A stretch of DNA of 13,664 nt from Candidatus Sulfotelmatobacter sp. (GTDB lineage Bacteria; Acidobacteriota; Terriglobia; Terriglobales; Acidobacteriaceae): assembly GCA_030044775.1 (NCBI GenBank), contig JASICF010000344.1, positions 1 through 13,664 on the forward strand. The letters are read 5' to 3'. The translations under genes were made by a program, and so were the position numbers. How positions within the stretch are numbered: the first letter of the stretch is position 1; every line of letters begins with the position of its first letter. This document shows, piece by piece, positions 1-7,099 of the stretch. The notes below the pieces were generated by a model. It worked only from the letters and a program-made list of their open reading frames with translations, searched no databases and was not told where the DNA came from.

Positions 1-591
1 ATCCTTGCTGCCACCAATATCGATATACCGCAGGCCATCGCCACCAAGAGGCTGCGGGAAGACCTTTACTATCGACTGAACGCTTTCACTCTGCAGTTGC
101 CTCCGTTGCGCGAACGCAAGGAGGAAATTCCGGTTTTGCTGAAACAGTCCATGACAAGGATGGCCGAGAGCTATGCGCGGCCTCCTCTTCCTCTGACTCC
201 GCAGCTTCTCGAAGCGTGCCAGACCTATAACTGGCCTGGAAATTTGCGCGAGTTAAATAACTTCCTGAAGCGCTATCTGATTCTTGGGGACGAGCGCCTG
301 GCCGCGGCCGAGTTGCAGCCTCGCCACGACGGAAACGGCGGCCATGCGGCCGCGGCTCATTCCGAAGCAGGAGCGAAAAGCGATACTGGAGGCGGGTTGA
401 AATCCCTGGCTCGTTCTGCAAAAGACGAAGCTGAAGGGGAAGCGATCCGGCAGGCCTTGGAGCAAACCAACTGGAACCGCAAGCAGGCTGCGGCTCTGCT
501 GCAGATCAGCTACAAAGCGCTGCTCTACAAAATCCGGCAGTACGGCATCGCCGAGGCCAAGAGCCACCACAAACTTTCCGCCGGCGCGTAA
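1..591 (+). CDS. Sigma-54-dependent Fis-family activator, C-terminal part (5' end outside window)
   Basis: This is the last 196 codons of an enhancer-binding activator of sigma-54 RNA polymerase; the frame is open from base 1 and stops with TAA at 589-591. Visible from the first codon are the end of the AAA+ ATPase domain (ILAATN at 1-6, then LREDLYYRLN at 18-27 and LPPLRERKEEIP at about 33-44) and the WPGNLREL motif near 78-85. A low-complexity Ala/Gly/His-rich linker follows at about 105-130. A Fis-type helix-turn-helix lies near 157-183 (NRKQAAALLQIS, then ALLYKIRQYGI). The receiver or other sensor domain, Walker A and GAFTGA loop lie outside the window, so the signal it answers cannot be told. 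The Fis-like helix ending in YKIRQYGI resembles response-regulator-type NtrC proteins of Acidobacteriota (from memory). It converges on the SBBP gene with a 44-base gap. Confidence 0.93.
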   Translation: MLAATNIDIPQAIATKRLREDLYYRLNAFTLQLPPLRERKEEIPVLLKQSMTRMAESYARPPLPLTPQLLEACQTYNWPGNLRELNNFLKRYLILGDERLAAAELQPRHDGNGGHAAAAHSEAGAKSDTGGGLKSLARSAKDEAEGEAIRQALEQTNWNRKQAAALLQISYKALLYKIRQYGIAEAKSHHKLSAGA

Positions 592-635
592 ATCCCGCAG
601 TCTGCCTCACTCCTCGGCTGCTATCCTCTCCCCAT

Positions 636-3600
636 TTACGGGATCACACTCAAGGTGAAACTGACCGTCTTGGTGAGTGATCCGGAAGCGGCATTTACCG
701 TTAGAGGGTAAACTCCGGAAGGAGTGCCAGTCGTGGTCGGCAGCGTTTTCGGCGTGCTGCAGGCAGGCTGCAGCAGCGTCATAGTAAAGAAAACCATCAA
801 CGCGATCAGGCCGAGAAGCATTGTTCGGCGGCGCGTCTTGCCCACTCCTCCCAATCCCAGGAAAGCCATCCCCGGAACCGCTAACCAGAAAGCGTAGAGC
901 GGGTGATGCCATCCCGTTGATGCCGACGGCACCGGCTGGGCTGTCGTCGCCACATTCAAAACCGTCGAAGAGCTCCCCGCCCCGCTGCTGAGATTAATCG
1001 TGCTGGTAGCAAAGTTGCACGTGGCTCCTGTCGGCAGCGAACTGCAGGTGAGGGACACGTTTGCGCCAAATACTCCCTGCGTTGGGGCGACGACTACGTT
1101 GTACTGCGCAGACTGGCCGGCCGCGACCGTCTGCGACGACGGAGCAATGGCGACGGTAAATGATGTAGCCACGAATGAAGCCGTGGCCGTGTTGTTGGTA
1201 TTGGTGTTGGTGGGATCCGAAACCGTGGCGGTTGTCTCGAACGTTCCTGGGATCAGCGGCGTAACCACAAAGGTTACGTTCACCGCCGAGCCCGCCTGCA
1301 GTGTGGGAATCTGGCACGTGATATTCGTACTGCCTGTCGCGGCGCTGCACGTGCCGGTTGACCCGCCAGCCGTACCGGAACTGCTCCCGCTTACCGACGC
1401 GCTGTCGAACGTCACTCCGGAGGGAACTTGCCCGAGCACGTTGACCCCGGTAGCTACGTCTGGCCCATTATTCGAGACGGTGTAAGTGATCGTAACCTGG
1501 TTTCCGGCAGCCGCAATTCCGTTCGGGGAAACAACTGGGGTTACGCAGTTAATGCAAAGATCGCTTTGCGTTCCCAACTTGACGACGAACGCATCCGGAC
1601 CTGGTGAGTTGAACGCGCTTTGAAGTGCATCGGGAACCTGGAAAGTCCCGGTCGCTGATGTTGTACTGCCCGCAAAATATGTATTGAGGCTGATGTCGAC
1701 AGCAATGCTGGTTCCGTTATCAGTCCCATTCCCACCGAAATATGTGGCGTACGAACCGCCGGTCACCGAGGCCGTCTCATTGGTATTGATGTGGGCAAAG
1801 AACGAATTCTGCGCGCCGTTGAGTACGGTCTGAATTGACCCCGTAGTAAAGGGAAAGTTGGTTGAAGTCGTATAGCCGGTAACCAGCGCGTCATTCGCCG
1901 TATCCACGGTGAGCGCATTCCCGGATTCATTCCCGCTGCCTCCCAGGTAAGAGAAGTAGCTCAGGCCGACGAAATTCGGCACACCCGTGGTGCTCAGTGA
2001 CGGATTCGTGAAGCGGGCGATATACGCATCGGTGTTGGTGTTCGTCGTAGGGCAACTCGCCGTTGATACTTCGACGATACCGGGATTATTCAAACAACTC
2101 TGATAAGCCTGCTCGGTGGGCGGCAGGTAAAGATCCGAAGAATTGGTCGATCCGGTGATATACACATAGGTCGAGTCAATTGCCACTGCTGTGCTGGTAT
2201 CGGTGCCAGTGCCGCCGAGATAGGTTGAATAAAGCAACTGTGCTCCGGACTGGCCGAGCGGATTGATCTTCGCCATGAAGCCATCGCTCGGATAGGGCGT
2301 GGCGGGGGCCGTGCATGGATTGGGATTGAGGAGCGTCACGGGCGGAATCGTATCCAGACACGGCTGATACGAGTTTAATATCGGAAAATCGCCCGAAGTA
2401 CCGCTATTGCCATAAAGGCCCGAGCCGCTGTTGTAGAAATTTGTTGTGCCGCTGAAGTAAATGTTCCCGGTTGAATCCACCGTGATGCCGCCGCCGGTCG
2501 CAATTGGATTCGACGGTAAGCTGCCGCCGAAGTATGTCGAATACGCGATCCCGCCCACTCCTGGAACGGTAGTGTTCACCTTTGTCACAAAAAACTGGAT
2601 GGTCGATTGCGCTGCGCTTTGGAACGGCACCGGCAGCAAGGTGGCCGGAAAAGCGACGCTGCTGCTGGGCACATTATTTGAGGTCGTGGTGCCAGTGATG
2701 AACACATCCTGGCTGGCATCGATCGCCACTCCGCTGGCGACATCGTTGCCGTTGCCGGAAACATATGAGGAGTAATTCAGAGCCGAGCCAGTGGAATTGA
2801 TCGCGCTCACGAATAGAGAAGTGCAGGTAACACCGGCGCATTGTGAGCCCTTGGCAAGCGGAGACGTCTGATAGGCCAGGCTGGTGGTGGGAAAACTGGT
2901 GCCAGTGGAAGTTGTATTTCCCGCAACGTATGTGTTGCCCGCGAGATCGACGCCTAAGCCCATGCTGGTGTCGGTGCCATTCCCGCCAAGAAACGTCAAG
3001 TAAACCAGCGACGGGGGTGACGCCGGATTAATCTTCGCAACAAAAACGTGAGTCGTGCCCAGTGTCGTTGCGGCGATTGCGGTTGGAAAACCGGTGTCCG
3101 AGGTCGTCGATCCGGAGAGATAAATGTACCCATCCCCGTTAACCGCGACAGAAGCGCGCGTTCCCGAGGTGATCTCACCAAAATAGCTCGAGAAAACGAG
3201 CGCGGGATCGATAACTAACTCTCGTTCGCGGTCATAAGCCTCGATTTGGAAGCTGACTCGATTGTCAGCATGAAGAACGAAGTGTCCGTCTATCGGTTTG
3301 CGTCGATTTCCCTCCCGCTGGTAGATTTCGGGCTTGCGCATGCGAAAAATGGGCTCAGCGCCGGCGCTTGCCGCTAGTAGCAAGTCGCCATCCTTAATTT
3401 CCAATTTGCCCGCGCCTTCAAACTGCAACTCGGCTTGTGCGGGATCGGCGCCAGGAGCGACATGGAAGTCGTACTCCAAATGTCCCTGGCTCCCATAGAA
3501 AACCAGATCAATTCCGGAATAGATGTTTTTGTAATGAACCCCGGAAAATTGCGGAATACCGCTGTGCCAGCGGTGGGGATCGCCCCCGATAAAATAGTTA

Positions 3601-4133
3601 CTCTTCCCGGCGAGCAGACCGGTTCCAGCAATGTCCGCCGCGCGGTTGGCCCCGACTAACTTCATGCGGATCAACCGCTCCCGGCCCCCGCCGCGCGCCG
3701 AAGAACCATTTCGCAAGCCGAGTACTACCTGAGTCGGCTCAAGGGAAAGCCCAAAGCCCTTCCCGTGGGCCAGGAACCTAGCCCCTGCATCGGCCTGACC
3801 CTGGTTCGGTTCGAAGATCAGAGGTAACTGCCCGAGCAGCGCCTGCGCGTCAGGCTTTTCGAGCTCATTCTTTCTTAGGGAGTTCAGGCTGAGGCCATTC
3901 GGGCTCCCGGCATTGGCATCAGTGAAACTGTGATGCGTTCCTGGAAATGGAGCTGCAGGAATTGGCGAAGCGGCCTGACTGTCACGAGAAGGACTCGGCC
4001 AAACGAGAGCGAAAGCAGCAAACAGAAGTACCAGAACCGATCCCATTGCACCGGCCTTGAACCGGCGGAAATCTTCTCGCTTTGTGGCGTGTGTTCCTCT
4101 CAGACTGCGCCCCGACCAACAACCATTTCCCAT
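636..4133 (-). CDS. Exported SBBP beta-propeller protein with DUF11 and interrupted Ig-like C-terminal domain
   Basis: A 1165-residue protein of unknown function, probably exported and cell-surface or envelope bound. Order of parts: a long basic N-region and hydrophobic signal segment at about 30-46 (VLVLLFAAFALVW); an N-terminal module common ahead of SBBP repeats at about 95-310 (LIFEPNQGQ at 105-113, YKNIYSGIDLVFYG at 201-214); seven SBBP repeats at about 314-825, each with a [YF][ST][YS][YF][LV]GG-like strand and a G[SNTY]T[TN]S turn, which suits one seven-bladed propeller; a CxxC at 860-863; a DUF11 domain at about 873-990; and an Ig-like domain from 991 interrupted by two hydrophobic helices (about 1079-1096 and 1105-1121). 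The ATG at 4133 is favoured because GGAGG lies 10 bases upstream; an in-frame ATG at 4046 would give a tidier signal peptide but has no clear ribosome site. Extracellular adhesion or polymer binding is possible but not shown. Confidence 0.9.
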   Translation of the reverse strand: MGNGCWSGRSLRGTHATKREDFRRFKAGAMGSVLVLLFAAFALVWPSPSRDSQAASPIPAAPFPGTHHSFTDANAGSPNGLSLNSLRKNELEKPDAQALLGQLPLIFEPNQGQADAGARFLAHGKGFGLSLEPTQVVLGLRNGSSARGGGRERLIRMKLVGANRAADIAGTGLLAGKSNYFIGGDPHRWHSGIPQFSGVHYKNIYSGIDLVFYGSQGHLEYDFHVAPGADPAQAELQFEGAGKLEIKDGDLLLAASAGAEPIFRMRKPEIYQREGNRRKPIDGHFVLHADNRVSFQIEAYDRERELVIDPALVFSSYFGEITSGTRASVAVNGDGYIYLSGSTTSDTGFPTAIAATTLGTTHVFVAKINPASPPSLVYLTFLGGNGTDTSMGLGVDLAGNTYVAGNTTSTGTSFPTTSLAYQTSPLAKGSQCAGVTCTSLFVSAINSTGSALNYSSYVSGNGNDVASGVAIDASQDVFITGTTTSNNVPSSSVAFPATLLPVPFQSAAQSTIQFFVTKVNTTVPGVGGIAYSTYFGGSLPSNPIATGGGITVDSTGNIYFSGTTNFYNSGSGLYGNSGTSGDFPILNSYQPCLDTIPPVTLLNPNPCTAPATPYPSDGFMAKINPLGQSGAQLLYSTYLGGTGTDTSTAVAIDSTYVYITGSTNSSDLYLPPTEQAYQSCLNNPGIVEVSTASCPTTNTNTDAYIARFTNPSLSTTGVPNFVGLSYFSYLGGSGNESGNALTVDTANDALVTGYTTSTNFPFTTGSIQTVLNGAQNSFFAHINTNETASVTGGSYATYFGGNGTDNGTSIAVDISLNTYFAGSTTSATGTFQVPDALQSAFNSPGPDAFVVKLGTQSDLCINCVTPVVSPNGIAAAGNQVTITYTVSNNGPDVATGVNVLGQVPSGVTFDSASVSGSSSGTAGGSTGTCSAATGSTNITCQIPTLQAGSAVNVTFVVTPLIPGTFETTATVSDPTNTNTNNTATASFVATSFTVAIAPSSQTVAAGQSAQYNVVVAPTQGVFGANVSLTCSSLPTGATCNFATSTINLSSGAGSSSTVLNVATTAQPVPSASTGWHHPLYAFWLAVPGMAFLGLGGVGKTRRRTMLLGLIALMVFFTMTLLQPACSTPKTLPTTTGTPSGVYPLTVNAASGSLTKTVSFTLSVIP
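1659..3194 (-). repeat. Seven degenerate SBBP protein repeats (one propeller)
   Basis: Within the large exported protein, seven related units begin near residues 314, 376, 453, 531, 635, 727 and 795. Each starts with a [YF]-rich strand and, in most, a GG-x-G-x-[DE] turn (for example YSTYLGGTGTD at 635-645, YATYFGGNGTD at 795-805), then [GA]-[IV]-x-[VI]-D and an AGSTTS-like strand. Spacing varies from about 60 to 105 residues because loops differ in length; two long loops carry Cys-containing segments (592-607 and 680-694). The DNA copies are diverged, so recent slippage is unlikely. Seven units match the family name, seven-bladed beta propeller. Confidence 0.75.
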
Positions 4134-4576
4134 TACGCTTTTGCCTCCGGCTCACGCCGATTTTCTTTATCGCGATCTTCTTCAGCCCAAACTCTGGAGA
4201 GTAGAAACGGCGCACAAATCAGCACCCTTCGCGCCGGCGAAACCGCCGCTGTGACTGTTATGGGGCTGGCGGAAATAAACAACTACTTAAACATCTGGTG
4301 GATGGACAAGTCAAGCGACGTCCCTTCTTGCTCGCCCATCAGGATTGGTCAGATGCGTTGGGCATCGAGGAAAGATGCCGGACATGGCACGAAAGTGGTG
4401 TGAAGGATGTTGCGAGCATTCGATCTGTTAGATTCTGGTCCGCGGCTTGGCCGTAAAAATTGCTTTACTATCCTGATGCCAAAGCCTTTCTGCCTTCGGA
4501 AACGTCGTGTATTTCTATTTTGGGAGTCTTTTTGCTCTTGCAAAGCTGCTGTGAATCTATACATTGATAGAATGCG
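4134..4576. other. Gene-free divergent upstream region
   Basis: This stretch separates the start of the SBBP gene (left, minus strand) from the PilZ gene (right, plus strand), so it should hold both promoters. Short open frames here read as chance: no familiar motifs and no good ribosome sites. On the minus strand GGAGG at about 4144-4148 serves the SBBP gene. On the plus strand TATACA at 4558-4563 could be a -10 box for the PilZ gene, but the best -35 (TTGCAA, 4538-4543) is only 14 bases away. The part from about 4440 to 4570 is noticeably more AT-rich than the genes around it, as promoters often are. No RNA gene or mobile element was recognised. Confidence 0.5.
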
Positions 4577-5059
4577 ATGCTCCGCCGTGGGCCGGCGGAG
4601 GTTGATACTCCCAGCCTGAAGTTGATCCGTACAGCCCTGTTTCAGCCTTCGTTTCAGAAGATGCTTCGGCAATTTACAGGACGGATGCAACCGGACTACC
4701 AGGATCGACGTGCAATGAGGCGCTTTGATATGCGCCTGCCTGCAGTGGTTCGCCTCAATCAGGCGAACGAATTTCACACCGAAACCCAGAACGTAAGTGC
4801 GCGTGGAGTTTTCTTTTACCTCGATCAGCCCGTGCCCGCCGGCACGCCTTGCGAAGTGACGCTCACATTTCCACCGCACATTACGCTTACCGATGCCGTG
4901 CGCGTGCGCTTTACTGCGCGTGTGATTCGCGTGGAATCGCCACTGCCCTCGTCACGCATCGGCACCGCTGCCATGATTGAGGATTATGAATTTGTGCGAT
5001 CCGGCGCCGGCAATGATTTTCTAAGCGCCCTGCAGCGGGATTGGAACAAATTGAACTAA
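4577..5059 (+). CDS. PilZ-domain protein (probable cyclic di-GMP receptor)
   Basis: A small cytoplasmic protein, 160 residues from the first ATG, made almost wholly of a PilZ domain. Both cyclic di-GMP-binding signatures are visible: RxxxR at 49-53 (RFDMR) and NxSxxG at 72-77 (NVSARG), followed by the beta-barrel strands to about 138. The output is unknown; stand-alone PilZ proteins usually act on motility, polysaccharide export or transcription through a partner. The start is uncertain. The ATG at 4577 lacks a ribosome site and would lie only a few bases after a possible -10 at 4558-4563. ATG 4685 (preceded by AGGACGG) or ATG 4715 would keep the whole PilZ domain and fit better. It stands alone and converges on the VOC gene. 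Confidence 0.85.
   Translation: MLRRGPAEVDTPSLKLIRTALFQPSFQKMLRQFTGRMQPDYQDRRAMRRFDMRLPAVVRLNQANEFHTETQNVSARGVFFYLDQPVPAGTPCEVTLTFPPHITLTDAVRVRFTARVIRVESPLPSSRIGTAAMIEDYEFVRSGAGNDFLSALQRDWNKLN
4580..4600 (+). other. Perfect 7-bp hairpin at the PilZ gene 5' end
   Basis: CTCCGCC (4580-4586) and GGCGGAG (4594-4600) are perfect inverted copies around a seven-base loop. If translation starts at 4685 or 4715, this is a GC-rich stem in the untranslated leader; if it starts at 4577, the stem sits over the first codons. Either way it may affect translation. There is no T-run after it, so it is not a normal terminator. Confidence 0.4.
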
Positions 5060-5102
5060 AAAACCTGGCCCGGTCTTGGATCACGCGTGCCCGGAGTTCA
5101 CC

Positions 5103-5528
5103 CTAATCGGGGATTCGAATCGCCCCGTTTGTCTCGATCAAAAAGAATGGATTCCATGCGACCTCCCACAGAAACCCATCCGGATCCGAAAAATATCCTG
5201 AGTAGCCGCCCCAGAAAGCGTCTTGCGCAGGCTTACGAATTTCCCCTCCCGAACGTTGAGCCGCGGCAAGAATGGAGTCTACTTCCTCACGGCTGCGCAC
5301 GTTATACGCCAGAGTGAACCCCCGAAAACCTTCACCCTCAGCTTCAACGCTCGCATCTTTCGCTAGTTCGTCCCGCGGATAAAGAGCGAGTGCCATTCCT
5401 CCCGCCTGGAAGAAAACGATTCCTTCCGACTTGGCCATTGATCTGCGCCAGCCGAGACGCTCATAAAATTCCCGGCTGCGGGTCAGATCAGAGACACCCA
5501 GAGTGATAATGCTGACTCGTTGTTCCAT
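5103..5528 (-). CDS. VOC (glyoxalase/bleomycin-resistance/dioxygenase) family protein
   Basis: A 141-residue single-module VOC protein. It opens with the beta-strand IITLGVSDLTRSREFYERLG (7-26), typical of the first beta-alpha-beta unit, and ends with the family signature near 110-127: SGYFSDPDG, then WEVAWNP. E122 lies where VOC enzymes place a metal-ligand Glu. The substrate cannot be read from the sequence; members include lyases, dioxygenases and binding or resistance proteins. The ATG at 5528 has GGGA seven bases upstream. It lies 34 bases after ccmD in the same direction, so it may be co-transcribed with the ccm genes, although a role in cytochrome maturation is not implied by the family. 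Confidence 0.88.
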   Translation of the reverse strand: MEQRVSIITLGVSDLTRSREFYERLGWRRSMAKSEGIVFFQAGGMALALYPRDELAKDASVEAEGEGFRGFTLAYNVRSREEVDSILAAAQRSGGEIRKPAQDAFWGGYSGYFSDPDGFLWEVAWNPFFLIETNGAIRIPD

Positions 5529-5562
5529 GATTCATCCCAGGGAGAAACGGTATTCGGAGCGG

Positions 5563-5697
5563 CTATTTCGAAGCTTTGCCCAGATCTATCATTTTTCGCT
5601 TGAGTGCGCGATAGCGCCGCGCGAGACTGCCGAGGTAGAGGCCATGGATCACCCAGGTCGCGAGGTACGCGGCATAAAGATATTTCACGGAATTCAT
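5563..5697 (-). CDS. ccmD: Small CcmD-like membrane protein
   Basis: A 44-residue protein. CcmD is a small single-pass membrane protein that holds holo-CcmE with the CcmABC haem exporter. Read directly from the minus strand: MNSVKYLYAA, YLATWVIHGL, YLGSLARRYR, ALKRKMIDLG, KASK. The first half is one hydrophobic Tyr-rich helix (about 5-24), followed by a basic, Arg/Lys-rich cytoplasmic tail, which is the usual CcmD layout. The ATG overlaps the ccmC stop as ATGA at 5694-5697, so translation is probably coupled. CcmD sequences are poorly conserved; the call rests on size, topology and position directly after ccmC. Confidence 0.8.
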   Translation of the reverse strand: MNSVKYLYAAYLATWVIHGLYLGSLARRYRALKRKMIDLGKASK

Positions 5698-6425
5698 CGC
5701 GGCCCTCCGCCCAACGACACTTTACCCTTAGCAATCGTCGCCGACGTTCCCGTATCCAGCAGCGATTCCAGCGCCTCGGCTTCCTCCACATCGCGCTTCA
5801 ACATCTCCAGGCGATAACGCGCCCAGCAAACCAGAAAGGCAAAGCAGGAAAAGGCCAACCAGTTGATCAGAAGGATGTGCAGCATGCGCGGATCGATCGA
5901 ACCTCCGCCGCCGATTACCGGCTGCGGATGCTGGGTGCGGAAAAACCAGATCGAAAAATACACCAGCGGCACATCGAGCGCGCCAAAAATCGCCAGCACG
6001 GCAGCCAACTTCGGAGTTTGCGCGCTGTCGGAGAAACGTCGCAAGACGAGATAGCTGACATAAATCAGCCACAACACCAGAGTCAGCGTCAGTCGCAAGT
6101 CCCAAGTCCACCAGATGCCCCACACCGGACGCGCCCAGATTGGTCCCGTAACCAAAACCACCGTGCAGAATATGACGCCAACCTCGGCGCTCACCAGCGC
6201 CACGGCGTCCGCTTTCGGATTTTTGCGAATGAGATACGCCACCGAAGCCACGAGGTTAACAAAGAAGAGGATGAAGGCGGTCCACGCCGAGGGGACGTGG
6301 TAGTAGAAAATTCGCTGCACATCACCCATGGTCCGCTCCGTCGGAGCGACCCACATCGCCTCATAGAAGGCATAAGCCAACAGCAGCACCGTCAGAACCG
6401 CAAGGATGGGGAAGGCCTTTTTCAT
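5694..6425 (-). CDS. ccmC: Cytochrome c maturation protein CcmC (haem-handling membrane protein)
   Basis: CcmC places haem on the outer face of the membrane and loads it onto CcmE. The 243-residue protein has about six membrane segments and the tryptophan-rich WWD-type motif at 102-113 (WGIWWTWDLRLT). Two histidines expected as axial haem ligands are visible: H43 in YYHVPSAW and H166 in TQHP. The C-terminal tail (about 205-243) is charged and then Gly/Ser-rich, longer than in E. coli. The frame stays open for 93 codons upstream inside ccmB, but the ATG at 6425 (MKKAFPIL) is the right start: it gives the family length and overlaps the ccmB stop by four bases (ATGA). Confidence 0.95.
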   Translation of the reverse strand: MKKAFPILAVLTVLLLAYAFYEAMWVAPTERTMGDVQRIFYYHVPSAWTAFILFFVNLVASVAYLIRKNPKADAVALVSAEVGVIFCTVVLVTGPIWARPVWGIWWTWDLRLTLTLVLWLIYVSYLVLRRFSDSAQTPKLAAVLAIFGALDVPLVYFSIWFFRTQHPQPVIGGGGSIDPRMLHILLINWLAFSCFAFLVCWARYRLEMLKRDVEEAEALESLLDTGTSATIAKGKVSLGGGPR

Positions 6426-7099
6426 TCTGCCTGCAACACTGTTTCGAACAAGGCCAGACATGCAGTAGTAAACACCACATCGTAGGTGAGAAGCAATACG
6501 ATCCAGAAGCGCGGATTGCCGTCGCCGCTCAAAATAATGCGCGTAGCTTCGACCATGCTTTGAATGGCTGGAATCGAGAGCGGAAAAAGAATCAGCGGCA
6601 GCATCACTTCGCGCATCCGCGTGCGGATCGACATGGCCGCGAAAAAAGTTCCGCTGGCTACCAAGGCCCATGTTCCGAGCACACACACAGGAATCAATTC
6701 CCAAGCCGCGCCCACCACTCGAAGGTTGTAAAACACCATAAACAAAGGAGCCATTACCGCTTCGAGCAACGTGACCAAAATAAAATTGCCGAGCGCTTTC
6801 GACAGAAACAATGCATTCGCCGGAGCGGGAGAGACGCGGTAGGCATCGAGCACCTGGTTGCGCAACTCGCGAGCCCAGGTCTGATTCAGCGCCACAATCG
6901 CCGAGAACAGGAATGCGACCCAGACCAACCCTCCGGCGATTTCGCGGGATTCTTCCGCCGTGGGATCGAACGAGAAACTAAAGATCACGACTACCAGCAA
7001 GGAGAAAAACAGCATGGAGTTGAGAGCGTCTTTCGAGCGCCATTCCAGGCGAATATCTTTGGCCAGCGAGGCAAGCGTGATCGGCCAAAGAGAATTCAC
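6422..7099 (-). CDS. ccmB: Haem exporter permease CcmB
   Basis: CcmB is the membrane subunit that pairs with the ATPase CcmA; together with CcmC and D they release holo-CcmE. The 225-residue protein is near the usual family length. It shows the cytoplasmic N-terminal segment with KDIRLEWRSKD (14-24) and about six hydrophobic segments. The motif ALNQTWARELRN (70-81) follows the second helix, as in other CcmB proteins. The start is GTG at 7099, overlapping the ccmA stop as GTGA (7096-7099), which suggests coupled translation and equal dosage with CcmA. The stop overlaps the ccmC start in the same way. Confidence 0.95.
   Translation of the reverse strand: MNSLWPITLASLAKDIRLEWRSKDALNSMLFFSLLVVVIFSFSFDPTAEESREIAGGLVWVAFLFSAIVALNQTWARELRNQVLDAYRVSPAPANALFLSKALGNFILVTLLEAVMAPLFMVFYNLRVVGAAWELIPVCVLGTWALVASGTFFAAMSIRTRMREVMLPLILFPLSIPAIQSMVEATRIILSGDGNPRFWIVLLLTYDVVFTTACLALFETVLQAE

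Noticed and set aside
592..643. Terminator made by ATCCCG (592-597) and CGGGAT (638-643) between the converging first two genes
   Set aside because: Only six pairs with a loop of about 40 bases and no T-run; the right arm also lies within the SBBP coding end.
4384..4399. Sigma-54-like promoter TGGCACG with a TGGTG box at the right distance
   Set aside because: The essential GC of the -12 box is missing (GT instead), and it is about 180 bases before the nearest gene start.
4349..4879. 176-codon minus-strand frame across the PilZ gene
   Set aside because: It is antisense to the PilZ coding sequence, with no recognisable motif; it reads as a shadow frame.
5058..5074. Possible terminator for the ccm-VOC transcript: ACC/GGT stem followed by six Ts on the minus strand
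   Set aside because: The stem has only three or four pairs; the T-run is partly explained by the stop codon region of the converging PilZ gene.
5104..5124. tRNA T-arm-like sequence (GGGGATTCGAATCGCCCC) near the end of the VOC gene
   Set aside because: It lies inside the VOC coding end on the other strand. The stem pairs badly around a seven-base loop, and no D-arm, anticodon arm or acceptor stem can be found around it.
5604..6485. 293-codon plus-strand frame across ccmC and ccmD
   Set aside because: It is antisense to genes with clear motifs. Its Arg/His/Gln-rich composition is typical of shadow translation of GC-rich DNA.
6426..6704. N-terminal extension of ccmC giving 336 residues
   Set aside because: It overlaps ccmB almost entirely, has no family resemblance, and the ATGA overlap at 6422-6425 marks the natural start.
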